Below are positions 40,775-51,215 of a DNA stretch of 64,000 nt, in pieces. The position numbers and the translations under genes are program-made. The DNA comes from Peronospora farinosa (lineage: Eukaryota > Oomycota > Peronosporomycetes > Peronosporales > Peronosporaceae): NCBI GenBank assembly GCA_947646735.1, contig CANTFK010000131.1, positions 247,614-311,613 of the forward strand, given 5' to 3'. The notes under the pieces were generated by a model. It worked only from the letters and a program-made list of their open reading frames with translations. It made no database searches and was not told the origin of the DNA. Numbering within the stretch: the stretch's first letter is position 1; each line of letters starts with the position of its first letter.

Positions 40775-42069
40775 TGTGGCGAAGTGAAGGAGTGAATTTC
40801 GCAAAGTGTGATCGCATATTTTCGGTTAAGTCCGAAATGGCCAATATTGATGAGTCGCGATCTCGCAGAAAGGTTTCAAGACGATGTCAAATAGGATGGA
40901 AAACAGTGAATGGTGTAGTTTGCAGCTCTATGTGGGGTCAAATATGGCCTAGAAACTACGCAATTGCGATCTCCAGTATTTTCGATGGCGATCCGCGTGA
41001 ACGCGATCGCTAAGAAGGAGGATGGGTACATCCAAGTATGTGGAAGACGGTCTGGTGTGGATCACGTCGCTATGGAGGACTGGAGTGGTGGATATGACAT
41101 GTCACATAGATGGACCATCTCACATGACCTGAGAAACGGTGAAGAGGCCAAGTCGTGATCCGGCGGACCGCGATCCGATGCTAATTATTAGTATCGCGAT
41201 CCGATATTAATTATTAGTATCGCGATCCGATATTAATTATTAGTATCGCGATCCGATATTAATTATTAGTATCGCGATCCGATACTAATTATTTAGTACC
41301 GCGATCCGATACTAATTATTTAGTACCGCGATCCGATACTAATTATTAGTACCGCGATCTGATACTAAAATGGTATTAGATCCGGGCGAGGTAGCGATCC
41401 AGATCGCGGCGATATTGGAGTGAACCACATTACAAGATCTGATTTTTCCGAAAGGGCGATACGTGGCAACAGATCCTGAGCTACAGATAGTCAAGATCAT
41501 AGGTTTTGGTATTTGATTGGTTAACATTAACAGAGTTCAATTTTCTTCTAAGTACACGTGTCGACTTCTCTTCCGGGCTGGATTCTTTGGCCTCCCGACG
41601 TCTCAAGGAAGTCTACCTACTACGCAAGTCATATCCCTGGATTGTTTGGCCAGGGATTGCAAGAATTCTCAGCAAAACAACTCAAGCTGCGATTGGACGC
41701 AGAGGACTAAGAAGTCTAGATACAAGATCGCGAGACGGCTCAAGTGGTCAGAAGGCAAGCGGATCAAGTATCTACATTTTTGGACAAGGCGATCTCAAGG
41801 GAGATCAGGGCGACTCAAATAGAGCACCCCAAGAACAACTGCGATCGTGTGAGGAATTCCACGCGATCGCCCCCCCCACCTATCCCTAACACAATCAAGT
41901 TCAACATCGACTCAAGTCCACCGAGAAGCCCGCCCTACCGACGGGTACACAAGGTTAGGAAGGAATTGCTTTACACGGAAACGGAGTACCCCCTCCGATA
42001 GTCGGTCGTCTGGGCGCCAGTGGAGAGTCGGGATCACATCAGCAATTTTGTGAACCCCGCTCCACCACA
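40775..42069 (+). mobile_element. B-family solo LTR inside B3 RT
   Basis: 1295 bases, starting TGTGGCGAAGTG and ending ...CCCCGCTCCACCACA. It sits one codon past the copia duplication; flanking AATG (40771-40774) and AATT (42070-42073) look like a four-base duplication with one mutation. RT sequence resumes with TTCCGTTTGGGCT (PFGL). It carries about seven units of the GATCGCG minisatellite (41165-41375) and lacks the extra 560 bases found in the B2 LTRs. Confidence 0.85.
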
Positions 42070-44119
42070 AATTCCGTTTGGGCTAAAAACGCTCCGCAGA
42101 TTTACCAACGTCTAATTGATAATGCACTGTATGGATACCTCAAGATCGGTACGGATCCAAATGCAATTGCTACAGGATCACTCGACTCCACTGATACGGT
42201 AACAGGATCGCCAAAGCTGGTTAATGTATTCACAGAAGGCGAACCGGATACTAGCCGGAAGCCATCTGTGCTCAGCCGAAGGTCATATATTGATGACATA
42301 CTAATTCCAGCAACATCGTGGACCTCCTTATATGATAAGGTAAAGCGATTTCTAGAAGTATGCAACGAATGGAATTTGTCGATCAGTCTCGCTAAAAGTT
42401 TTTGGGGACGACGTAAGGTGGACTACCTGGGTCATCAAATCTCACTTGCAGGAATCGAAGCTCATCCAAAGGATTTGGGATCGCTGGTGAACATTCCGTT
42501 CCCAAGACGTTGCGATCGATGCAATCGTTTCTGGGAAGCTTGAATTACTATAGTCGCTTTGTCAAATACTTTGCGATTTATGCGTCAGTGCTATATGAAT
42601 TACGGGAAGCAGATTTCCACGAAATCCGCTGTTCTGACAAGATGAATGCATTGGATTCGAATATCGCCACCAGGAATGATTCGGATCAAAATTCCGACAT
42701 TGGGGACGACCCAGATCCAGAAGGACGGACTCGATGGGAAAAAGCGATGATCGCATTTATTATGTTGAAATCCAAGATCGCTAATACCCCGATCCTCAGA
42801 CACTTCGACCCAGATCGGCCTCCGGTAATTGTCGTATATGCGAGTAAATGGGCAGTTTCAGAAGCTTTGTTGCAGGAGTATGATGGCACATACTGGCCAA
42901 TTACGTTTACAAGCCAAACGCTGAAGCCGAATGAGATCAATTACGGAATGGTTGAGAAGGAGATACTAGCTTTAGTTCGGATTTTGGATATATGTTATTG
43001 CATGCTAGTCTCGCGAGAGATTAAAGTTCTTACGCGTTTCTCGACGATGGCCTGGTTGGTGCAATCCTCTGGTCTCAATGGCAGGCTAGGTAGGTGGGCC
43101 GCGTTATTATCGACCTGGACGTTGGAGATCAAGAAATGTGAATAGGGCGAAGATGAAATGCTTGGTGCCCTGGCTGCAAGTGTGACTCCCCGTGAAGAAG
43201 TCGACGAAGTGTTGATTGCGATCGCTCCCCGGAAACAGCCAAGGCAAACTCTAAGTATGCCACCGCCTACGGTGGAAGAAGATGAAAGTCTCTTGGTCGT
43301 CAGTTTTGATGGATCGGCATGAACCAAGCGAAAGGGTGGATCATACAGTGCGATAATATGAAAACTTCCCGAGTGGACTATTGTGCCTGCTGCATCGGAA
43401 TATGCAACGGACTTAACAGTGAACGAAGCCGAATATCGGGGTTTACTATTAGGCTTTGATCTGTTGGAGAATCAAACTAGGGGACGCGTTATTATTTGTG
43501 GCGACTCCAACCTAGTGATTCGACAGATGCGGGGTGAAATCGATTGCAAGGCTCCTGGACTGCAGTTGTTGCGACAGAAAGCAATGGAGAAGCTTCGATC
43601 ATGGCCGATCCATGAGTTCTTACACATGAAACGCGACTGGAACCAAAGTGCAGATCGACTGGCGAGTACTGCTTTACAGAAGGAACAAGGTGTGGTCATC
43701 ACTTCGGAAGGAGATCGCCAAGATCTCACTACCCTTAATAGACTGGATGAGTTGTTGAAGTCAAAGCAGACCGAATCGGTGGTTAAAGTTGCTGCGATTA
43801 CCAGATCAACCCGTAGAAGACGTCAACCACCCGAGATTTTGCAAGAAGAATTGGTGCAGCAAATGCGAAGCGATCGCATACGACAAGGTCAGGATGAGGA
43901 ATGTTGGATCGCTAACCTAAAGATTTTTCTGATTGGTGATATAACGAGTCTCAGTATGGAAGAAGCGAAGTCATGCGCCAAGATTGCAAGTAATTACGAA
44001 GTGGATGAAAGGGATCTTCTATTTTTCTGCCCGGGAGCTGTGAGAAACTCGGAAGATCGTGATGGAATTGCTCGTTTGGTAGTGCTAGAAACTCTTCATC
44101 AAGATTTAAGCATCACTAC
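42070..44119 (+). pseudogene. B3 RT second part, two RNase H domains, integrase start
   Basis: Contains NAPQIYQRLIDNALYGYLK, the acidic insert, RRSYIDDILIPATSW, then a frameshift near 42510 and LGSLNYYSRFVKYFAIY. RNase H 1 (VIVVYASKWAVSEALLQEYDG) is followed by a TAG at about 43143. RNase H 2 starts VVSFDGSA with TGA for Arg and another TGA for Trp, then NEAEYRGLLLGF, CGDSNLVIRQMRGE and HMKRDWNQSADRLAS. The end is the integrase N-terminal region (DERDLLFFCPGAVR, IARLVVLETLHQD). Unlike B2, this copy keeps sequence downstream of PPEILQE, showing that the B2 integrase loss is a deletion. Confidence 0.85.
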
Positions 44120-45212
44120 TGTGGTGGAGTGGATTCTCAAACAACGTGAGAGAACCACAAACACACACAGCGCCGGACTGCCGACTTACGGAGGAGGTAC
44201 CCCGATACCGTGTCGCGTCAACCTTGGGTCTCACCTTGTGTACCCGTCGGCTTGGCTGGTCTTGCTCCTCGTTAGACGCAGAAGACTTATAGACTTGGTC
44301 TTGTATGGGTGACTTGGGGACCACGAGTGGATATGCTTCACTCGGGCCCAGGGTTTCTTGGGCTCAATCGACTGTGTCGAGAGCAGTGCACCTGGTACTA
44401 TGTACCCCTTCGGTGGCTAACGGTTTCTTGGTCTTTCGACCCCTTTTCTTGTTCCCCGTAGGGAAACCGCTTCCTATAGCGGGTCGTGGAATGGGTACGA
44501 ACCCACAGGCCAAAATATTTCCTGGGGTTCGTTCGAGCTTGAATCTTACCACACGTCTGTCTTCAACGGGGGGGGCCAAAATAAATCCCTTCCCCGGAAC
44601 AGGTGGGTAGATCGAAACAAGCTCGCACTTGAGTCTTGACACTAACTTGACACCTCAGGCCAACTATCCTGAGGTTCAACTTGCGTTGCTTGAGCCGTCA
44701 CCTCACCTGACGTCGGTGGGCCAAAGGGTATCCCGCCCGGAATAGGTGAGGTGACGGAGAAGCTTGAAGGAAGCGCTTGGAGATGCCACGTGTAATGCAA
44801 ATTCGAGTGTGTTTATTTACCTTATACTTTGTATGCTTTTTCTTGCCTAACCCTAATCCTTTGATCTGGATAGTGCCACGTGTCGACTCTTGGAGGAAGA
44901 ATTGGCTCCTTGGTACCTGTACTTTCTGTAATCTTCGATATTCTGTGTACCGTTTCTGCACCCTCGGACATTGGGCTCTGTACCCTATACTCTGGGCCCC
45001 TGTACCCTGTACCTTAGGCCCTGGGCCCTGTATCCTGCACCCTAGGCACTGTGCCCTGGTACCTTGGACCCTGTATCCTGGGGCCTGTGCTGGCTCCGCA
45101 CGTCTGGGTCCTTATATTCTTGATAAGGCTGGGGCCTGGTGTGAGGTTGTAGATCTGTTTGCTCTCTGTTCCTATTTTCTTTAAGCTCTGATTTCCTTGG
45201 CACTTCATCACA
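44120..45212 (-). mobile_element. Type-2 LTR (reversed)
   Basis: 1093 bases. On minus it starts TGTGATGAAGTGCC (45212) and ends CCACTCCACCACA (44120). Its middle carries a minisatellite of CCCTGTACCCTGGGC-like units (44955-45085). The flanks do not share a duplication: B3 integrase is on the left, and an unrelated ORF region on the right. Confidence 0.8.
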
Positions 45213-45310
45213 GCTATCAACTGCGCGCTGGTCTTCCGAACTGCGGTAAGACCCCGTGCACCCTTTCCCAGACTCTTCGAATTAATAGTTAGTGATCCTA
45301 CGTCGTTTGG

Positions 45311-47496
45311 ATGGTTGCGTTCACCAACTCACAAGTCTTGTATCCGTTAGTGACTTCTCGTAATCTTTTCACCGGGTTCCAAGCACCTGACCGTTGGTAT
45401 TTTCCCGCGCTTCCTGTACCTGATGAGGTCGCTCCGACCGTAGAACTTATCGGGGAACCCCTTAATTATCTGGAGATCGCTCAAGCTTGGGAAGTCCTAC
45501 GTATTGCGGTGGAACGGGCCCAGTCCATGGAGACCCTCGCTGAAGAACACAGGGTCCTCTAACTGGCCTACCAGATGGAACATCGCCGGACCGCGGAATT
45601 ACAGCGTCGCGTCGACGACATCACATAAATTTCGAGGTGACCTATGCGCCCAGGATACAGTTTTGGGAGGGAATCTGGTCCACGAGCATGAAGTGGACCA
45701 GTTGGCTATCGCCGAGTACCGGGATGCACTCGCCCAACGGTTGGACAATTCTCGGGAAGTGGAAGAATCCCGATTCCAGATCAAGTACTGGAAGGGCCAG
45801 TACAACGAGGCTGTTGAAAGTTCCGCGGCCGAGATGAAGTTGCTGGAGCCCAAGTTAGACGCACTTCGCAGTCCCTAAGCACTATCGAAACAAGTGTCGG
45901 TACTCCAGAGAGAGGTTGCCAACTACAAGAGTCGCGTAAATACCCTCCTCCGGGAACGAGACCATCTGCAGAAACAGCTGACGGTGGCTCGAGGCACTGC
46001 GGCGAAATCGACTCCGTCCACGACCAGAGCCCGAAGCCCCATAACGAAGAAAAGATCATTTTCGCCTTCAGCCAAGGTTCGGTCCCCTCCTAAGTTGAAG
46101 AAGCGAAAAGTCACCCATCCTCCGGGGTCATCTGGGACAGAGTATAGCAGTAGTGACGACTCGTTGTTCACCGCAATGGCCAGGTCGCGGGCTTCCAGTC
46201 GTCGCTCCGGTCCCGTACCCTCTACTGCAAAATCCGGCCCAGAGTTCATAGACCTGTCAAACAAGGCCAAGTCTAAAACTTCCACTCGATCCTCGAAGTC
46301 GCCGTCACCTCGTACCTCCCACGCAGCTTCTCGTTCGTCAAAGAAAAAAAAGGCTCGTACAGCGTACTCAGACGAGTTCTTGGAAATGTTTGGTCCGGAT
46401 TCTGAGACTGAGAGTGACGAGTCTAGCAACGCTAAGAGAAAGCCACCTGCCAAAGGTCCAGCTAGCAAGGGTAATACTTCGGCGCCTAAAGGTCCCAGCA
46501 GCAAGTTGTCCAGCCGGCAAGGGTCCCGCACCACCATCCAAGGGTTCCAGCAGCAATGGTCCTGCACCCACATCCGAGGGCCCCGGTAGCAAGGGTCCAG
46601 CCAGCAAGGGTCCTGCACCAACATCCGAGGGTCCCGGTAGCAAGGGTCCAGCCAGCAAGGGTCCTGCACCAACATCCGAGGGTCCCGCCAGCAAGGGTCC
46701 CGCCCGTGATGATCCTCCAGACCGTAACATCCAGGTCTCCTCCATCACTGGTTATTCGAAACCCAGCACGTTCGCCCTGGAAGACGTTGCCCCCTGGTCA
46801 GTTTCCCAGGTAGGGGCCCTCGTTATCACTCAGCTGACGCCAGAGGATCTTTGGTCCAAGGTATCGCTTCCACTGTCTTGGATGGGTGCTTCTGATGACC
46901 AGAAGTCTCGAAGCCCCCCAGTCTGGAGCGAAGGCCTCATGAAAGACTCTCAACTTCAACTTTTGATGAATTCGCGTCCTTGGGCCCAGGGGGTCGTGAC
47001 CGTAAACCCTATTTCTTTCTCAGTATCCGGCTGGTCTAGTGACCTCGTGAAGCTCCATGATACTTACGTCGACGCGTCACGCCAGAGTCTATGGGAAGAC
47101 CGACACCGACTTCCTCTCTCTGCCGAACTCCGTACGAAGAGCTAATAGGCCTCTCGGCTGTCCAATGCGAGGAAGAAACGGCGGGCCAAGGCTGTGAGGG
47201 CTTGGATGGAAGTGCTTGAGAAGATCTTGGAGGGGAAGAAGGCCGGTCACTGTGACCTGGACGTTCTTCTTGACCCCTACTTCCAGCCCATGATTCCGAC
47301 CCGTCAGCTGACCGTTTGGTACCCGATTGTCACCAAGGAGGATTCTCAGTTGAGTTTGTTGGAGGCTTTGCAGACAGCAGACGACACTGCACCCTGGCGC
47401 GTGCTCTATCGCAAGAACATTCAGGAACACCCCGCCTTCCAGGTCCCTCGTCTCTCTGGCAAATTTCGCACGACCAACGATACGCAAAATACTTAG
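45311..47496 (+). pseudogene. Degenerate retroelement ORF (gag-like position), family not recognised
   Basis: Several frames form one broken coding region: 45311-45562 (MVAFTNSQVLYPLVTSRNLF..., stopped by TAA), 45504-45878 (Glu/Gln-rich, likely coiled coil), 45894-46589 (basic and Ser-rich, SRSSKKKKARTAYSDEFLEMFG), 46390-47145 (tandem SKGPAPTSEGPG-type repeats at 46560-46700, then FALEDVAPWSVSQVGALV) and 47194-47496 (LDVLLDPYFQPMIPTRQLTVWYP). At least three stops or frame changes interrupt it. I do not recognise the domain. Its place after an LTR and the coiled-coil plus basic layout suggest a structural (gag-like) protein. However, the adjacent LTR is in the opposite orientation, so the source element is uncertain. 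Confidence 0.5.
46560..46700 (+). repeat. GPASKGPAPTSEGPG coding minisatellite
   Basis: About three to four tandem units of roughly 45-48 bases, encoding Gly/Pro/Ser/Lys-rich repeats within the degenerate ORF. Confidence 0.8.
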
Positions 47497-47699
47497 CCAG
47501 TCAGCTTCCCACGTATCCGTAATAGTTGTTCTGCTCCAATGATTTTCCCCGTAACTTCACACTCTTTTTCGTTGATCCTGTACTCTGGGACCTGTACCCT
47601 GGGCCCTCGGCGTTCGGGGTGTCACAATACTTCGCAATCTCTTTTGTGATGCCGCACTATCGAACATAATAGCTTGGCCCCTTTGTAAATGCATAACAA
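47497..47699. other. Junction between opposing retroelement pieces
   Basis: About 200 bases between the plus-strand ORF end and the minus-strand chromodomain pol end. It contains CTGTACTCTGGGACCTGTACCC, a fragment of the type-2 LTR minisatellite, and nothing else recognised. Confidence 0.4.
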
Positions 47700-50600
47700 A
47701 TACCGTCTCCTTCTTGCATCATCTTGGCCTTCTCAAGATGAATTCTCCCCACTACTCCTCATGACTCTGCATTGCCTCGAATCGGTTCCGAGTAGCCTGC
47801 CTGCGCTCAAGTCCCTAAGCAATCCTCCGCAGTTGAGTTCCACCTCATCCACCCATGACTGGTCAGGATATCCTTCCATTGTACCAGGTATTCACACTGG
47901 ATCCGTCCGTACCGAATTTTCCTTCCCATACGTCTGTCTAGAATCTTCTCCACTTCGTATTCATCCTCTTCCAGTTACGAGACCCAACTGTATTCTGGCA
48001 ATAGAGCTTCATCAGAATCCACCCGGTCCGTTTCGTCTACCACCAATACCGTATCTGGTCTATCCGTGTATTGCCGGACCAGCTTCAATTTTGACACGTG
48101 TACCAACGGGTATATACGGTAGTCTGTTCCACTGATGTCTAAACGAACGGAATAGTCACCCACCAGTTCTCTCACTCGGAACAGCCCATGCCATAGATGT
48201 GCCAGCTTTCGAGCATACCCCTCCTTGACCCGGTCCAAGTATAACCAGACTTGAGAATCCACCTCAATATGACCATCAACCACCTCCTCATTGTGGGCCA
48301 GGGCCCGACTTTCCATCGCAGATCGTAATAATTCGTTGGCTTGTTCCCTCGCTCTGCGATACTGACGTTGTACGCTATATCGCCATCGACGGGGCTCACA
48401 TTTACGCCGCTTCGTGCTGCCTAACGGTATGATGGCTTCTAAAGTACTTCGGGCGTCCCAGCCATGTACCAAGAAGAATGGCGTTTCCTTTCGGATACGG
48501 TCCTGTGCCGTATTCAACGCGAAAGTGAGCCTTTCTGCATAGGCATCCCAGTCCTTCTAATCCACCTCGGACACATACATTTTGATGGACCGTGTAATGG
48601 TCTGTACCATTCTCTCTGCTGTGCCATTGGCCTGTGGTCGATACGCAGAGGCTTTCCTCGGGCTCAACCGTCGGGGGAACCACCGTGATAATTTGGCGGG
48701 GGTGTTTCCTAGGGGCAATTGAAGACAAGATGGAGTCCACGTTTTTGCGAGGAGTTATGCTGACTGCCAATGTCCCCAGTATTTCATCCTCGCCCCGCTT
48801 ACACTTGACCACTTCTAACTTCCATTGAGACAGGAGTGCAGCCCAATTTCCAAGGCGGCCCTGAAGACCTGGTGACCGGACCAACCACGCTAACGTGGAA
48901 TGTCGAGTCAGGATCTTGATTGGACGGGTAACCAGCAATGTATAGCAAAGTTCCAATATCCGCAATAACGCTAGCAATTCCTTGTCCACCAAGCCATAAT
49001 TAATCTCATTCGGCTGCAATGTCCGACTTGTGAAAGTCACTGGCATATATACACCCTCATACTCCTGTACAAGGGACGCCGAGATGGCGCTGATAGATCT
49101 GCGGCGCATTCTTTAGTCCAAACGGCATTCTTCTCCACTCGAACAACCCAAGCGAAGTCACAAATGCCGAAATCAAACGAGCCCTCTCAGTCATACTGAC
49201 TACCCAAAAAAAACTGTCCATGTTCAGCGAGCAATACCATAAGGCTTTGTTCAAATCTTCCAACAATTCGTTAACGAGAGGCATAGGGTACACCATGAGG
49301 CGTTTCAGCTAGTTCACCATCCGGTAATCGATACACAACCTTATATCCGCTCCATTCTTCTTGACGATGATCACAATTGGGCTGGCCCATGGTGAGGTAG
49401 AATGCTGGATAATCTTAGACGATAGCAGGCCCTTGATTAGGTCCGACAGCTTCTCCCTGAACTGAGGGGCCACTTTCCGTACATGTTGGGCGATAGGCCG
49501 TGCATTTCCCACATCGATGTCGCACACCGCTCCTCGGGCTGCCGCTGGTAACGCGTTGCCTTTTCCCATCAACAGGTGTCGTTTCTGCCAAATGATTAGG
49601 CGAAGATGGTCCACTTGTTCCTTTGAAGTTACATCAGGGTCTGGAATTTGGATATCTTCCATCGTGACTTCGTCTGTAGAAGGGGCGACCTCAGGGATAA
49701 TCGACCAGTTTTTGTCAATATCTTCCGCGCATAGCTCTCCACTCTCGTGGACCCAGACCTGGTCATTGGCTATATTTGCCTCGGCTTCATTATCTTGTTG
49801 GCCCCTCCTCGATTGGACCTTATCCATCCCGAACTCGTCATCTCTTGGGGCTTCTTTGCTCAGGCTGACTTCTGCTGGTTGGTTCCCGTCAAAAGTATCT
49901 TCTCCTACCTCTGAGTCCGGCGATGCTGACTCGGGGCTCCTCGGATGAACACCCAGCACAGTAGTAACCACGGAGGCTTGGGCTCCTGTTCGTGACAATA
50001 TTCTTTCTGGGGCCTTATACTGGAGTTTCTTGACCATAGGACCTTGGTATCCTTCTTCTTAAAAGGGTTCGGAGTCTTCTTCGTCAGTGGTAGCTTGGTA
50101 GGCCAGGTTCTTCCATTCAGCATACCTCCTAGAACCTACTGACACAAATCCTTGAGATCGAGGGACCCGGCCCTTGGTTAGCCAAATGCCCAGTTTGGTG
50201 TCTTCATGCAAAATTAAATTCTTGTCACTAACATTGGTGACCCTTAAACACTGGCTTCGTCCATACCCATGTACCATTGTAGTCAACCATCGTTCTCCAC
50301 GGGTAATCCACAATTTCCACTGGTCTGATACAGATCTCTTCAACAGAACTTCCACGTACTTAGTCACTGACAGATTCACATACTGGCCCAATTTCACTTC
50401 CGAAATGTGTCCGCTATACAAGGTCTTGCGACCTGCCAGCTGAATTCGCACTTCATTTGGTAAGCAAATAGTTCCATCTGCCATATCCAATCGTATTCCG
50501 GCTGGCACCATAAAATCCATTCCCAAAAGTGCATCCTGACCAACCAGGGAACCAACCCATACGTCGTAAAAAATATAACAATACTCCATTAAGCGTAATC

Positions 50601-50782
50601 TTCACTTTTGTTCGTCCTTCCGTGGTGTATACCACTTCTCCAACACCCACACACTCTTGTCTCTCGCTCGTATCGATTTGGCAGCCTACCTTACGAGCAA
50701 AGGCGATATCCAAAATCGATACCTCGGCACCGGAATCGAAGAGCAGATTCGCGCGAGTATTATTGACTTTCCTAGAGGCCTT
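47700..50782 (-). pseudogene. Chromodomain-type Ty3/Gypsy pol with two internal deletions
   Basis: Reading on minus: aspartic protease (LLFDSGAEVSILDIAFARKV; then GQDALLGMDFMVPAGIRLDMADG), RT entry (CDIDVGNARPIAQHVRKVAPQF; KKNGADIRLCIDYR), RT middle ending NAPQIYQR near 49085, then a jump to RNase H 1 (ISASLVQEYEGVYMPVTFTSRTL). The catalytic YIDD block is missing. A second jump near 48655 joins the RNase H linker to the integrase end (PQANGTAERMVQTITRSI; LNTAQDRIRKETPFFLVHGWD). A chromodomain follows near 47780-47960 (CEYLVQWKGYPDQSWV). It is related to, but distinct from, the B family and lacks the B-type TAG in the protease. The copy is cut at 50782 by the intact Gypsy element. Confidence 0.85.
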
Positions 50783-51102
50783 GTGTAACGGGCTAAGGAC
50801 CCGTTACCGTCTTACACTAAAAGGGCGTTGAGGAAGCGCTCTTAATTAACTCGTAAATATAACTCTGTTTTATTTTTGTTTTAGTTTTAATTCGCAGTAA
50901 GTGCGAATATGTTCCCTAGCTCATGGGAACCACTCAATATGGAAGTCAATTTATTATTGGCTAATTATTGGGTCTGGCACCCCAATAATAAACCAATAAT
51001 AAAATGACGCGCAGTATCCGCTAATCGGATACTGCCCTATGCCTACTTATGTAATTATGTATTATCCCTATAACTACTTATGTAATAGGTTGCCCCATTA
51101 CA
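50783..51102 (-). repeat. Intact Gypsy 3' LTR
   Basis: 320 bases, TGTAATGGGG...CCGTTACA on minus. It is almost identical to 58196-58513. It lies just upstream of the antisense ORF at 51216 and could promote transcription in that direction. Confidence 0.92.
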
Positions 51103-51117
51103 TCACCCCCCCTCTTT
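51103..51117 (-). other. Polypurine tract of the intact Gypsy
   Basis: AAAGAGGGGGGGTGA on minus, directly before the 3' LTR, the expected plus-strand primer position. Confidence 0.7.
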
Positions 51118-51215
51118 AAGTTGCGCTTACCTCAACGTAAGCGCGAATCGCAGAAAGTTTCTTCTCGACCAACGGCGTAACTCCGAACCTGCTCAGTTAG
51201 ACTTAACTGAGCAGC

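Larger units (their letters stand above)
34959..44119 (+). mobile_element. Element B3: B-family Ty3/Gypsy copy, split by two solo LTRs
   Basis: Parts in order: 5'-truncated LTR (34959-35928), gag (35929-38001), zinc knuckle and protease (37910-39021), linker repeats and RT first part (39421-40460), copia solo LTR (40461-40764), five-base duplication and AATG, B-type solo LTR (40775-42069), RT second part to both RNase H domains and the integrase N-terminal region (42070-44119). Sequence then passes into a reversed type-2 LTR at 44120 within the words ACTGTGGTGGAG, which read T-V-V-E in the integrase and are also the LTR terminus. No 3' LTR belongs to this copy. Several nonsense codons and one frameshift (near 42510) disable pol. 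Confidence 0.85.
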
